The notes beneath the pieces are model-generated. The model was not told the origin of the DNA, searched no databases, and saw only the letters and a list, made by a program, of their open reading frames with translations. The translations under genes were made by a program, and so were the position numbers. Of a stretch of DNA of 64,000 nt, positions 42,419 through 51,331 are shown one piece after another (positions within the stretch are counted from its first letter, which is position 1; each line of letters begins with the position of its first letter). This DNA is from BOG-908 sp963692875 (GTDB taxonomy: Bacteria; Pseudomonadota; Alphaproteobacteria; Acetobacterales; Acetobacteraceae): assembly GCA_965198755.1 (NCBI GenBank), contig OZ240673.1, positions 1,488,001 to 1,552,000 of the forward strand. Reading direction: 5' to 3'.

Positions 42419-45400
42419 TCAAGTGTGGATCAGTTCGGCGTAACCGCTGGCCGTCGAGGTGAAGGTGATCGAGCCGAGGTTCTGGGCGCCGGCGAAGTTC
42501 AGCGTGATCTGGTCGCCGTTGGTGTCGCTGATGGCGAGCTGGGTGTGGGCTGCGTTGGCGTAGGTGCCGCTGACCGAGTTGCCGGCGATGCCGGCGAGCT
42601 GGATGATGTTGCCGCTCGTAAAGCCGCTGATCGAGGCGTCGAAGCCCTGCAGGTCGTTGGTCACCAGCAGCGTGCCGCCGCCAGCGGGGCCGCCGCCGAA
42701 CACCACGTGGGTGGCCGCACTTACACTCACGCCGGTTTCGAACTGCAGCATGCCGTGGCCGCCGACGGTGAAGCTGCCGGTGCTGCCGGCAGAGACGTTG
42801 CCGTAGACCTGCAGGGTGCCGAGGTTGGCGGCGATGGTGCCGGTGTCGACGATGGCGGTGGTGATCGCGGTGGTGCTGTTGGTCGGGTCGGTCAGCGTGC
42901 CGGCCACGCTCAGCGTGCCGCTGCCGGTGATCGACAGGCTCTCGCCCACCGAGAGGCTGGCGCCCTTCTCGACGGCCAGGGTGTCGGTGGTGGGCGTGTT
43001 CTGTCCGGTGCCGATGGTCAGCACGCCGACCTGCGCAGCCTGGCCGGCGAGTGCCAGCGTGGCGCCGCCGCTCACCCGCAGCATGCCGAGCGTGGTGCTG
43101 CCGGACGCGAGCAGCGTGCCCGGGCCGCCGATCAGGTCGCCGGCGCCCAGCAGGGCGGTGCCGGTCAGGCTCAGCGTGTCGCCCGAGAGGCCGATGGTGC
43201 CGGACTGGCTGACGAAATCGCCGGCATAGGCCTGGTTGGCGCCGAGCAACACGCTGGCGGCGTTGTTGACTTCGAGGCCGGCGGAGAGGTCGGAGAAGCC
43301 CGAGGCGAGCGTGAAGCTGCCGCCAGACGTCAGCGCCAGCGTGCCGCCGGCGCCGGACACGGTGCCGCCCAGGCTGCCGCCCTGCTCCAGGTCGAGCACC
43401 TGATCGGCGACGGCGAGCGTGCCGGTGGCGGCCAAGGTGATGGCGGCGGCGACCACGCCGGTGCCGGTGCCGCTCTCCGTCAGCTGCCCGGCGACGACCA
43501 CCGCGCCGGAGGCGATGCTGCTGACGATGATGTCGGCGTCGTCGAGCACCGCGTAGCTGGCGCCCGCGGCCACGAGAAGCGTGCCGCCACCGCTCACCCC
43601 CGAGAGGGTGAGCGCGCCGGCCTGGTCGGCCTGATTGCTGACCAGCAGTTCCGCGCCGCCGGTGACGGTGTAGGCGCCCACCGTGGTGGCCCCGGCGCAG
43701 GCCAGCGTGCCCTGGTCGGTGAGCGAGCCGCCGTCCAGCGTGGTGGCGCCCGAGAGCGCCAGGACGTTGCCGCCGAGGTCCAACACGCCGGCGCCCACTT
43801 CGGAGAACAGTCCGGCATCGCTGAGGCTGCCGGTGAGCGTCACCTGTGCCGAGACGTCGAGCGCGGCGACGTTGATCGCGAGCCCGCCCAGCAGCGTGGT
43901 GGTGCCGGCCAGGTCGATCAGCCCGGTGCCGGAAAGCGTGCCGCCGATCTGGCTGTAATAGGGGTCGGCCAGAGTGAGCGTGCCGTTGGCCAGCAGGGTG
44001 CCGGTGCTGGAAAGGTCGTCCTGAATAACCGAGTTGCCGCTGCCGTTCGGCTCGGCAAGCAGCCCGGCGTTGTCGATCACGCCGTAGGAGCCGAGGATGC
44101 TGCCGTCGCCCTCGATGGCCCAGCTGGCGCCGCTGGCGATGGCCACCGTCGCGTTCGACGAGAGGCCCACGTGGATGTTGCCGGTCTGGTCCACGGTCCC
44201 GGTCACGGCGAGCAGGTCCGGCCCGCCGAAAGTCCAGTTGCCGCCCACCTCCGATGTGCCGGAGATGCTGATGGTGCCGCCGTAGCCGGTGGCGATGCCG
44301 CCGTCGAAGTTGCTGCGGCCGCTGAGCGTGAGCACCGTCGTCTTGTTGTCCAGGTCGAGCACGCCGCCCGACATCTCCCAGTTGCCGGCGTAGGCGAGCG
44401 GGTTGGCCAGCGTCAGCACGCCGCCCTGCTGGTCCAGCGTGGCCACCTTGAGGGCCAGGGTGCTGGAGAAGCTGGTGTGGCCGGTGCCGCCCACGCCGCC
44501 GATGCCGAACGTGCCGGCGCCGCTGACGGTGCCGCTGACCGAGTTGACGGCCCCGTCCACCTGCAGCTGCCCGAGGCCGACGTTGATGGTTCCCGTGCTG
44601 GTCAGCGACGGGTTGATGGCGGAGGTCTTGCCGCCGGCGGTCTTGGCCAGCGTGCCGGCGTTGGTGATGGCGCCGACCTGCGAGGGGTCCTGGATGTTCC
44701 AGTTGCCGTTGATGTCGTAGGTGCCGCCCTTGACGATGGCGAGCTTGCCGCCCGAGTCGCCGCCGGAATTGCCGTCGTTGGGCCCGAGGTTGAGCTGGTT
44801 GCTCTGGACGACGGTGCCGTAATCGTTCAGCAGCGCGCCGTTGTCGAGGTAGGTGTGATACTGCGTGGTGCCCAGCACCAGCCTTCCGTGCTCGTTGAAC
44901 GTACCGTAGCCGATGACGCCGGAGAACAGGCCGGGTCCGGTGGCGTTCAGCGTGCTGCCGAACAGCGCGAACGAGCCGTTGTTGACGGTGATGTTGTTGG
45001 CGTAGTTCAGGACCAGTCCGTTCAGGGCGAGCTTGGCGCCGTTGTCGAGCACGATGGCGCTGAGCTGGGCGCTGAAGCCTGAATTCAAATTGAGTTGGCC
45101 GCCGGTGATGTGCAGTTCGCCGGCGCCTGTGAGCGTGCCGTTCATGGCGCCGCCGTCGGCGATCACCAGCGCGCCGGTCTGCACGTTGATGGTGCCGCCG
45201 GTCATCTCGATGGCGGTGGTGAAGGTGGCACCCGGTCCGCCGACGGTGAACAGGCCGCCGGACTGCTCGTAGATGCCGTTGAAGACCGCGCCGTCGACGA
45301 CGCTGAGCGTGCCGAAGGCGGTGGCCTTGCCACCGACGGTGCCGTTATTGGTGATGTCCAGCGTAGTGCCGGCATTCGTGGTCAGCATGTAGGCGCTCGC

Positions 45401-45544
45401 GGCCACGCCGGTGCTGATGCCGACGGTGACGCCGGCAGCGCCGATGGACACCGTGTCGGTGTTCGTCGGCAGGCCGTTCGGTCCCCAGTTGGCGGCAACA
45501 CCCCAGCTGCCGCTGGCTTGCGACGACCACGTGTAAGCTGTCAT
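42419..45544 (-). CDS. Large beta-strand-repeat protein, adhesin-like (paralogue 2)
   Basis: A 1041-residue relative of the downstream gene with the same architecture: N-terminal Trp motif (YTWSSQASGSWGVAANWG), long beta-helix-like repeats (LTLSGVSGGGTLLVAAGASY and many others), C-terminal FTSGNIIQLAGIAG and terminal AELIHT. No signal peptide, cysteine-free, very low charge. Likely exported and cell-surface or extracellular, by an unidentified system. The start follows GGGGGCG. Tandem arrangement suggests gene duplication followed by divergence. A putative promoter lies about 120 bp upstream. Confidence 0.75.
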   Translation of the reverse strand: MTAYTWSSQASGSWGVAANWGPNGLPTNTDTVSIGAAGVTVGISTGVAASAYMLTTNAGTTLDITNNGTVGGKATAFGTLSVVDGAVFNGIYEQSGGLFTVGGPGATFTTAIEMTGGTINVQTGALVIADGGAMNGTLTGAGELHITGGQLNLNSGFSAQLSAIVLDNGAKLALNGLVLNYANNITVNNGSFALFGSTLNATGPGLFSGVIGYGTFNEHGRLVLGTTQYHTYLDNGALLNDYGTVVQSNQLNLGPNDGNSGGDSGGKLAIVKGGTYDINGNWNIQDPSQVGAITNAGTLAKTAGGKTSAINPSLTSTGTINVGLGQLQVDGAVNSVSGTVSGAGTFGIGGVGGTGHTSFSSTLALKVATLDQQGGVLTLANPLAYAGNWEMSGGVLDLDNKTTVLTLSGRSNFDGGIATGYGGTISISGTSEVGGNWTFGGPDLLAVTGTVDQTGNIHVGLSSNATVAIASGASWAIEGDGSILGSYGVIDNAGLLAEPNGSGNSVIQDDLSSTGTLLANGTLTLADPYYSQIGGTLSGTGLIDLAGTTTLLGGLAINVAALDVSAQVTLTGSLSDAGLFSEVGAGVLDLGGNVLALSGATTLDGGSLTDQGTLACAGATTVGAYTVTGGAELLVSNQADQAGALTLSGVSGGGTLLVAAGASYAVLDDADIIVSSIASGAVVVAGQLTESGTGTGVVAAAITLAATGTLAVADQVLDLEQGGSLGGTVSGAGGTLALTSGGSFTLASGFSDLSAGLEVNNAASVLLGANQAYAGDFVSQSGTIGLSGDTLSLTGTALLGAGDLIGGPGTLLASGSTTLGMLRVSGGATLALAGQAAQVGVLTIGTGQNTPTTDTLAVEKGASLSVGESLSITGSGTLSVAGTLTDPTNSTTAITTAIVDTGTIAANLGTLQVYGNVSAGSTGSFTVGGHGMLQFETGVSVSAATHVVFGGGPAGGGTLLVTNDLQGFDASISGFTSGNIIQLAGIAGNSVSGTYANAAHTQLAISDTNGDQITLNFAGAQNLGSITFTSTASGYAELIHT

Positions 45545-45661
45545 GCGAACGCCCCCGAAGAATATTCCGCCCGGCCGGTGACGGCCTGACCTGCCGGGCG
45601 CGCGCATGTCCCGTCCGTGCCGCCGTGGACGAGTTCGGTGCGTTAACCAAACAGTTGTCGT

Positions 45662-45690
45662 TTCATAATCGGAGAAATACGCGTTGTCAC
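45662..45690 (-). promoter_or_regulatory. Candidate sigma-70 promoter for the beta-strand gene pair
   Basis: On the minus strand, GTGACA (45690-45685) and TATGAA (45667-45662) are 17 bp apart and match five and four of six consensus bases. They sit in an AT-richer patch about 118 bp before the gene start. The rest of the 378-bp gap between this gene and the divergent FYDLN gene shows no gene and no palindromic repeat. Confidence 0.35.
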
Positions 45691-45922
45691 GGTAAAAATT
45701 GAGCCCAGTGTCAGCCGGGGTTCGGGCGGATACCGGAGTGACACCGCGGCTGGGCAAAGCTGCCGTCTCGTTACGGGTTTTTTCCAATTGAGAAGCTTGC
45801 GTTACACGGTCGGAGCAGGCCAGCCGGCGGCGCCGGCGGTTCGGTTTGACAAGGCCGGATGCCCGTGGCATGGCCCGCGCCCTTCGGATTATGTGCGCCG
45901 GACCGGCGCCCAAGGGTTGTGC

Positions 45923-46255
45923 ATGGTCAAGCCGGAACTCGGGCAGAAACGCATCTGCGTCTCATGCAGCACACGCTTCTACGACCTGGGCAAGTCGCCC
46001 GCCGCGTGCCCGAAATGCGGCACGGAACAGCCGGTGGAACAGCCACGGCCGCGCCGCAGCGGCAACGTCACGGAGGTGCGCAAGCCGAAGAAAGTGGTGG
46101 TCGCCGACGAGGCCGAACCCGACGCGGAGGTGGAGGCCGACGCGGAGGAGGCCGAAGAGGGCGTGCTGGAGGATGCCTCCGACCTGGAGGATGATGACGA
46201 CGCGCTAGGGACCGAGCTCGAGGTGGAGCCGGATAGCGACGAGGGGGAGAGATAG
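45923..46255 (+). CDS. FYDLN-type acidic zinc protein (TIGR02300-like)
   Basis: A 110-residue protein. The N-terminal zinc ribbon has Cys12/Cys15 and Cys29/Cys32 (ICVSC, CPKC) and the signature RFYDLGKSPAACPKCG, with FYDLG in place of the usual FYDLN. The second half is a highly acidic tail (EADAEEAEEG, DLEDDDDALG). The family is found in Alphaproteobacteria and has no established function. I chose the ATG giving MVKPELGQKR, the conserved start. Confidence 0.93.
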   Translation: MVKPELGQKRICVSCSTRFYDLGKSPAACPKCGTEQPVEQPRPRRSGNVTEVRKPKKVVVADEAEPDAEVEADAEEAEEGVLEDASDLEDDDDALGTELEVEPDSDEGER

Positions 46256-46257
46256 AA

Positions 46258-46401
46258 AGCAAGCGCTTTTTTTTCCGAGAAAAAGCAGCAAAAAGCTTTT
46301 GGTCTGGCTGTCGCGGACGGCTGAAACGACACGTTTCGACCTGGTACACTCGACGGAGACAAAAGTTTTTTGGTTCTTTTTTTCAAAAAAGAACCGCTTG
46401 C
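46258..46401. repeat. Nested-palindrome repeat, copy 23 (B centre)
   Basis: Centre GGCTGAAACGACACGTTTCG, the best-matching copy of the B palindrome; left GCTTTTTTTTCC hairpin imperfect, right GGTTC/GAACC good. Between the FYDLN and MBL genes in the same direction. Confidence 0.87.
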
Positions 46402-46433
46402 CTTGCCTTCCCTTGCCGCCCAGCTTCCCGGTC

Positions 46434-47453
46434 ATGCCCGCCGAGATCGCGACCCCGTTCCCCGAACCACCCGAGCCCGGCACCCTCCGCGAGGTCGCCC
46501 CCGGCGTGCTGTGGCTGCGGTTCGCGCTCCCCTTCCTGCTCGACCACGTCAACATCTACCTCATCGAGGACGACGGCGGCTGGGCCGCCTTCGACACCGG
46601 CCTGGGCGACGACGTCACCCGAAGCGCCTGGGACGCCGCATTCGCCGGTCCGCTGCGCGGACACCGCCTCACCCGCATCGTCTGTTCGCATTTCCACCCT
46701 GACCACGTGGGCCTGGTCGGCTGGCTGACCGAACGCTTCAGCTGCCCGCTCTGGATGCCGCGCACCGAGTTCCTGATGACCCGCGTGCTGGAGAACCGGC
46801 TGGTCGCCGCCAACCCTGGCTTCTACGCCGAACGCGGACTGCCGCCGGAGACCGGCGGCCGGGTGGCCGGCGACGGTCATGGCTACCTGCGCATGATGAC
46901 CGGCCTGCCCACCCAGTATCACCGCCTGGCGGCCGGGCAGCGCCTGCGCATCGGCAAGCGCGACTTCGACGTGCTAACCGGCGGTGGCCATGCGCCCGAA
47001 CAGGCCATGCTGCACTGCGCGTCCGACGGCCTGTTCCTCGCCGCCGACCAGGTGCTGCTGAAGATCTCGCCCAACGTGTCCGTGCAGGCGATGGAGCCGG
47101 ACGCCAACCCGCTAGGTGAATACCTGGCCTCGCTCTCGGCGCTGGGCCGCGCGCTGCCGGACGACGTGCTGGTGCTGCCGGGCCACCTGGTGCCGTTCAC
47201 CGGCCTGCACACGCGGCTGGACGAGCTCGCTGCCCACCACGCCGGGCGCTGTGCACTGATCGCCGAGACGGCCCGTGCGGCGCCGTGCAGTGCGGCCGAC
47301 CTGCTGCCGGTGCTGTTCCATCGCAAGCTGGACGCCCACGCCACCGGCTTCGCGTTCGGCGAGGTGTTGGCTCACGTGAACTACATGCGCGAGCGCGGCG
47401 AGCTGGACCAGCAACGCGACCCAGACGGCATCCTGCGCGTGCGCACTGCGTGA
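46434..47453 (+). CDS. MBL-fold metallo-hydrolase (GloB/LACTB2-like)
   Basis: A 339-residue metallo-beta-lactamase-fold protein with the metal motif CSHFHPDHVG and later ligands in GGGHAPEQAMLH, FLAADQVLL and VLPGHLVPF. The N-terminal part begins VAPGVLWLRFALPFLLDHVN, and a C-terminal helical domain (LLPVLFHRKLDAHATGFAFG) resembles LACTB2-like winged helix regions. Likely hydrolyses thioesters or phosphoesters; substrate not determinable. Confidence 0.88.
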   Translation: MPAEIATPFPEPPEPGTLREVAPGVLWLRFALPFLLDHVNIYLIEDDGGWAAFDTGLGDDVTRSAWDAAFAGPLRGHRLTRIVCSHFHPDHVGLVGWLTERFSCPLWMPRTEFLMTRVLENRLVAANPGFYAERGLPPETGGRVAGDGHGYLRMMTGLPTQYHRLAAGQRLRIGKRDFDVLTGGGHAPEQAMLHCASDGLFLAADQVLLKISPNVSVQAMEPDANPLGEYLASLSALGRALPDDVLVLPGHLVPFTGLHTRLDELAAHHAGRCALIAETARAAPCSAADLLPVLFHRKLDAHATGFAFGEVLAHVNYMRERGELDQQRDPDGILRVRTA

Positions 47454-47458
47454 CGCGC

Positions 47459-47593
47459 ATGCGCAAGAAGGCCGACCTGCCGACAAAGGTCTGCGAAGCC
47501 TGCAAGCGGCCGTTCGCCTGGCGGAAGAAGTGGGCGAAGGTGTGGGACGAAGTGCGGTATTGCAGCGACGCTTGCCGGAAGGCGAGAAAGTAG
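47459..47593 (+). CDS. DUF2256 family small protein
   Basis: A 44-residue Cys-rich protein (KVCEACKRPFAWRKKW and YCSDACRK), the complete DUF2256 pattern with two CxxC-like pairs that probably bind zinc. A GTG at 47450 overlapping the previous stop is an alternative start adding three residues. Translationally linked to the MBL hydrolase. Function unknown. Confidence 0.9.
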   Translation: MRKKADLPTKVCEACKRPFAWRKKWAKVWDEVRYCSDACRKARK

Positions 47594-47596
47594 TCG

Positions 47597-47662
47597 ACTT
47601 TTGTTCCCCGAAGCACACGCCGCGACAGTCGGACCAAAAAGTCTTTTGCTTCTTTTCTTGAT
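47597..47662. repeat. Nested-palindrome repeat, copy 24 (D centre, right arm)
   Basis: TTGTTCCCCGAAGCACACGC then CGCGACAGTCGGACCAAAAA and a GCTTC fragment that stops before the second half of the hairpin. Left arm missing. Confidence 0.7.
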
Positions 47663-47672
47663 GGACGCGAAG

Positions 47673-47728
47673 GCAAGCAAGCGGTTCTTTTTTGAAAAAA
47701 AGAACCAAAAAACTTTTGGTCTCGGATG
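47673..47728. repeat. Nested-palindrome repeat, copy 24b (left arm)
   Basis: GCAAGCAAGCGG, an intact GGTTC/GAACC hairpin and AAAAAACTTTTGGTCT, then the homology is lost. It may be the left half of copy 25, split by about 190 bp of other DNA. Confidence 0.75.
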
Positions 47729-47916
47729 CCGCATCGCGGAAGCGCCGTGACAGCAAGGACAGTCGTCTTTTATGTCAGGCATCACAGCGCTAAGTTAGCC
47801 CATATACACGCGCACGGGGGCGGGCGAGACAACCTGTCCTGTTCCCGAAGGTTTCTGCATGCCCAGCCTATCTGCTGCACGCCAATCGCTGACGGCGAAG
47901 GCGACACGCCGACGCA
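47729..47916. other. Anonymous DNA between two half-repeats
   Basis: No gene, tRNA or clear inverted repeat seen. The stretch is locally AT-richer (CATCACAGCGCTAAGTTAGC, CCATATACACGCG) and is flanked by complementary halves of the repeat, as if inserted. Confidence 0.35.
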
Positions 47917-47967
47917 ACAGAGACCAAAAGTTTTTTGGTTCTTTTTTTCAAAAAAGAACTGCTTGCC
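47917..47967. repeat. Nested-palindrome repeat, copy 25 (right arm)
   Basis: CAGAGACCAAAAGTTTTTTG and a GGTTC/GAACTGC hairpin ending GCTTGC. GAGACCAAAAG is the exact complement of CTTTTGGTCTC in copy 24b. Confidence 0.75.
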
Positions 47968-48000
47968 TGCCTTCGCTTTGGTCCTGCCGAAACCGCCAAC

Positions 48001-49239
48001 TCAGCCCCGAGACGTCTCACGCACTTCCACTGTCAGGTGCGAGACCGACGGCAGCCGCTCCAGGCGCCGGCGGTGGAACTCCGTTCCGCGGTCGGCAGGC
48101 GCCTCCACAGAGACGATGACGCCGAGGTGGCCGGGACCCAATCGCCAGACGTGCAGGTCCAGCACGCGGTCTCCGGCGGCCTGGACGATGTCGCGGATGC
48201 GGCTCTCCGTCCGTTGGTCCGGGGTCATGTCCAGCAGGATCGCGCCGGTGTCGCGGATCAGTGCCACCGACCAGCTGGCGATGACGCAGGCGCCGACGAT
48301 GCCGGCGAGCGGGTCCATCCACAACCAGCCGAAAGCTCGGGCCAGGATCAGCCCGAATATCACAAGCACGGAGACCGCCGCGTCAGCCACCACATGGACG
48401 ATCGCGGCGCGCATGTTGTTGTCGCGATGTGCGGCGCCATGCGGGTGATCGTGACCGCCTTCGGCGTGCTCGTCGAAGCTTACGTCGTGGGTGCGGCCGT
48501 CGGCCATCAGCGTGGCGGTGAAGGCGTGCGGTTCCGGCACCGCGCCGCGGCTCTGCAGGCAGTCGCCGCGTCTGTCCATGGCGAAGACCTGGCGCGCGCC
48601 GTCCGGCCGCGTGGTCTCGACCAGACAGGTCTGCGGCAGCTTTGCGCCAGATGCCGGCACGAGGCGGAACACCGGCGGATGGTCGTCCTCGAAGACGGAC
48701 AGCAGAAGGTCTCCGCCGGGTGCGGCGATGCGGTGCGCCTCGTCGTGGCCGTGGTGATCGTGCGCCTGTTCGTGACCATGGCCGTGGTGGTGGTGGTGGC
48801 CGCCGGCCGAGAGCAGCCAGGCCGAGGCGATGTTGACCGCCAACCCGAGCACGGCGATGGGGATGGCCTCGGCGAAGTGGATGGGCACCGGCGAGACGAA
48901 ACGGGTGACGGCTTCGTAGCCGATCAGCACGGAGATCATCGCCAGCACGATGGCGCTGGTGAACCCGGCCAGGTCGCCGAGCTTGCCGGTGCCGAAGCTG
49001 AACCTGGCGTCGCCAGCGTGTCTGCGCGCGTAGGAGTAGGCCAGCGCCGCGAGCAGCAGCGCGCCCGCGTGGGTGCTCATGTGCAGTCCGTCGGCGACCA
49101 GGGCGATGGAGCCGAACAGGGTTCCGCCGGCAATCTCGATCACCATCATGGCGCCGCAGAGCCAGATGACCGCCCAGGTGCGGCGCTCGGCGTGTTCGTG
49201 GCCTTCGCCCAGGAAGACGTGCGGGTTGCCGTCCGTCAT
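48001..49239 (-). CDS. Cation diffusion facilitator metal exporter, DmeF-like
   Basis: A 412-residue CDF transporter that exports Co, Ni or Zn by proton exchange. TM2 carries LVADGLHMSTHAG with the metal-site HxxxD pair variant, and TM5 HVVADAAVSVLVIFG. A His-rich segment (GGHHHHHGHGHEQAHDHHGH) follows TM4, then an extra domain of about 95 residues (LLLSVFEDDHPPVFRL ... HDVSFDEH) before a second His cluster and TM5, which explains the length over ordinary 300-residue CDF proteins. The C-terminal cytoplasmic domain (VLDLHVWRLGPGHLGVIVSV) is typical. Single gene. Confidence 0.92.
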   Translation of the reverse strand: MTDGNPHVFLGEGHEHAERRTWAVIWLCGAMMVIEIAGGTLFGSIALVADGLHMSTHAGALLLAALAYSYARRHAGDARFSFGTGKLGDLAGFTSAIVLAMISVLIGYEAVTRFVSPVPIHFAEAIPIAVLGLAVNIASAWLLSAGGHHHHHGHGHEQAHDHHGHDEAHRIAAPGGDLLLSVFEDDHPPVFRLVPASGAKLPQTCLVETTRPDGARQVFAMDRRGDCLQSRGAVPEPHAFTATLMADGRTHDVSFDEHAEGGHDHPHGAAHRDNNMRAAIVHVVADAAVSVLVIFGLILARAFGWLWMDPLAGIVGACVIASWSVALIRDTGAILLDMTPDQRTESRIRDIVQAAGDRVLDLHVWRLGPGHLGVIVSVEAPADRGTEFHRRRLERLPSVSHLTVEVRETSRG

Positions 49240-49271
49240 GAGGCTGACGCTTCGGGGAGGAGAGCGGCTAG

Positions 49272-49364
49272 GCAAGCGGTTCTTTTTTGAAAAAAAGAAC
49301 CGACAAACTCTTGTCTCGCTGGGGTGCGCCGGGGTGAGGCTTGCGGTTTCAGTCGTCCGCGACG
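49272..49364. repeat. Nested-palindrome repeat, copy 26 (left arm and B-like centre)
   Basis: GCAAGC, GGTTC/GAACC hairpin, CTTGTCTCGCTGG and a decayed B centre (GGTGAGGCTTGCGGTTTCAG, CGTCCGCGAC). Right arm absent. Confidence 0.75.
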
Positions 49365-49689
49365 GTGGTTGCAGAAGCTTGCCGGGGAGCCGGCCGGGAT
49401 GCAGCCGGCGAACGGAAGCGGGCGGTCGAGCGATTGGCGACACGCCGCCCGAAGATCGTGGGCGTGCAGAAGATGCCCGCCGCCGCGGCGGATCGTGATC
49501 GGCAGCGCTCGGCTGCGTCGGTTCGATAGTGTCACGCCACCCGAGTAACATAGGCTGTGTGCCCGTAGAAGCCTGCCGGACTTCGCCCGGCGCCCGCTGC
49601 GCTTCGCGACGCGTCCGCACGTGCAAACCGAAACGCCCAAACCGCCAAGTGCCGCCCTTCACCCCGCCTTATCACCGCCGAACGCACGC
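49365..49689. other. Gap without recognised genes
   Basis: About 325 GC-rich bases between half-repeats 26 and 27 and between two minus-strand genes. It holds GGGAGCCGGCCGGGATGCAG and GCCGGCG inverted sequence, but no ORF with family signature or start site. It may contain the promoter of the CDF gene. Confidence 0.4.
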
Positions 49690-49760
49690 TCACAGGAAAG
49701 CTCCGCGACAGCCGACCCAAAAGCTTTTTGCTTCTTTTTCTCGAAAAAGAAGTCCTTGCT
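49690..49760. repeat. Nested-palindrome repeat, copy 27 (right arm)
   Basis: ACAGGAAAGCTCCGCGACAG, CCAAAAGCTTTTTGC and a GCTTC/GAAG hairpin, ending CTTGCTTGC. Left arm absent. Confidence 0.75.
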
Positions 49761-49794
49761 TGCTTCCCCGCTCAGCAACCCCGCCCATCCGTCA

Positions 49795-50325
49795 TCAAAC
49801 GAACCGCTCCACCAGCCCGACCACCTCCGGTCGCCGCCAATCCAGGCCGCCGACGTAGCTCCACACCACCTGGCCGCTTGCCCGGCTGAACAGGATGCTG
49901 CGCGGAACGTAGAACGTGCCGTCCGGACTCAGCAGCGCGCTCTGCAGCAGAGACGGGGCGTTGCGCGAGGACGGCCGCACGCTCGGCAGGCCGAGGCGGC
50001 GGTGGCGGATGACGTCCTGGTTGCGGGCCCAGTCGTCCGGGTGGCTGAGCAGGACGGCGAGTAACCTGTCGGCGCCGATGGCCGGAACGATGCTGGAGAT
50101 GCTGTCCAGCTCCCGCATGCAGGCGCTGCACCAATTCGCCCAGAGAATGACGAGGGTAAGGGGTTGGCTCGACTCAGCGAGATGGAAGCTGCGGTCTTCG
50201 GCATCGAGCAGTTCCATAGCCGCCCAGCCGGACGGCCGGGTGCCGGCGCGCGCAGTGCTGGCCAGAACGAGCGAGGCACCGGCGCCGGCAAGCAGCGCGC
50301 GGCGGGTGGGGGCGGGAGGCTGCAT
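49795..50325 (-). CDS. Exported thioredoxin-like protein (TlpA type)
   Basis: A 176-residue protein with a Tat-like signal (PTRRALLAGAGASLVLAS) and a redoxin fold with active site WANWCSACMREL (Cys66, Cys69). It should act as a periplasmic thiol reductant or oxidant. The cis-Pro region reads FYVPRSILFSR. No partner gene adjacent. Confidence 0.85.
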   Translation of the reverse strand: MQPPAPTRRALLAGAGASLVLASTARAGTRPSGWAAMELLDAEDRSFHLAESSQPLTLVILWANWCSACMRELDSISSIVPAIGADRLLAVLLSHPDDWARNQDVIRHRRLGLPSVRPSSRNAPSLLQSALLSPDGTFYVPRSILFSRASGQVVWSYVGGLDWRRPEVVGLVERFV

Positions 50326-50515
50326 GGCGGGTCCTGAGGTTTCGGCAAGGAAAGTCTCGCAGAGTGAGATTTATCTCCGGTTAAGCGGCACGTGTTGACG
50401 CGCGCCCCGGCGCGGCCTGTCCAGGACGGCGCTCCCTGAGCTACCGGCTGCGCGGCGATCGGGCACGGCGGACGCTATGTCCGACACGCCGGCACGGCGA
50501 TAAGGTCGGGGAACC

Positions 50516-51124
50516 ATGTCCGACGACCCTCGCCTATTCTCGCCCTCGGCTGTCCGCAACCGCGGACCTATCCTGGAGGTGCTGCGCCATCACCTGCCGG
50601 CAGCCGGCAAGGTGCTGGAGGTGGCCAGCGGCACCGGCGAGCACGTGACCCATTTCGCCGAGGCGCTGCCAAACCTCGTATGGCAGCCGACCGACCGGAC
50701 CGCGGACTCGTTTGCCAGCATCGACGCCTGGGCCAACGGCCGCGCCAACGTGCTGCCGGCTTGCGTGCTTGACGCGCAAGCCGAGTCCTGGCCGGTCCGG
50801 CAAGCCGCCGCCGTGCTGTGCATCAACATGATCCACATCGCGCCCTGGCCGGCCGCCGTCGGGCTGGTGTCCGGCGCGGCCCGCATATTGCCCCCGGGCG
50901 GGCTGCTGGCGCTCTACGGGCCGTTCCGCCGCGGCGGGCAGGACCTGGAGCCTGGTAACGCCGCGTTCGACGCGGACCTGCAGAGCCGGAATACAGCCTG
51001 GGGCTTGCGCGAGGTCGAGACCGTCTCGGCGCGGGCCGCAGAGGCCGGCTTCGGTCGGCCGGACGTGGTGGAGATGCCGGCCGACAACCTCATGTTGCTG
51101 TTTCGCCTTGCCTCGGCTTTGTAG
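50516..51124 (+). CDS. DUF938 SAM-dependent methyltransferase-like protein
   Basis: A 202-residue Rossmann methyltransferase-like protein. SAM-binding motif KVLEVASGTGEHVTHFAEAL (from residue 32), then WQPTDRTADSFASIDAW and CINMIHIAPWPAAVGLVSGA. The opening DDPRLFSPSAVRNRGPILEV is characteristic of DUF938. Substrate unknown. Confidence 0.92.
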   Translation: MSDDPRLFSPSAVRNRGPILEVLRHHLPAAGKVLEVASGTGEHVTHFAEALPNLVWQPTDRTADSFASIDAWANGRANVLPACVLDAQAESWPVRQAAAVLCINMIHIAPWPAAVGLVSGAARILPPGGLLALYGPFRRGGQDLEPGNAAFDADLQSRNTAWGLREVETVSARAAEAGFGRPDVVEMPADNLMLLFRLASAL

Positions 51125-51148
51125 CTCCGGCGTTTGGGCGAAAGTAAA

Positions 51149-51280
51149 AGCAAGCGGTTCTTTTTTGAAAAAAAGAACCAAAAACTTTTGTTCCCTTGGG
51201 CGCGCGTTGCAGGGAAATACCGCGACAGCCGGACTAAAAGTTTTTTGCTGCTTTTTTTCAAAAAAGCAGGCCTTGCTTGC
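51149..51280. repeat. Nested-palindrome repeat, copy 28 (D centre)
   Basis: Left GGTTC/GAACC, centre TTGTTCCCTTGGGCGCGCGT and TGCAGGGAAATACCGCGACA, right GCTGC/GCAGGCC hairpin. Same arm combination as copy 9. Confidence 0.85.
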
Positions 51281-51331
51281 TTTTTGGCTCGGAGCAACCG
51301 GACGATGCACGCGACGAACCGGGAGCTGCCA

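Noticed and set aside
39529..45082. Two very long open frames (894 and 925 codons) on the plus strand opposite the beta-strand genes
   Set aside because: They have Arg/Ala/Gly-rich low-complexity translations typical of antisense frames in GC-rich DNA, no ribosome-binding sites, and overlap convincing proteins with clear repeat structure.
49365..49689. Small open frames in the gap between copies 26 and 27
   Set aside because: Arg-rich, without start signals or recognisable motifs on either strand.
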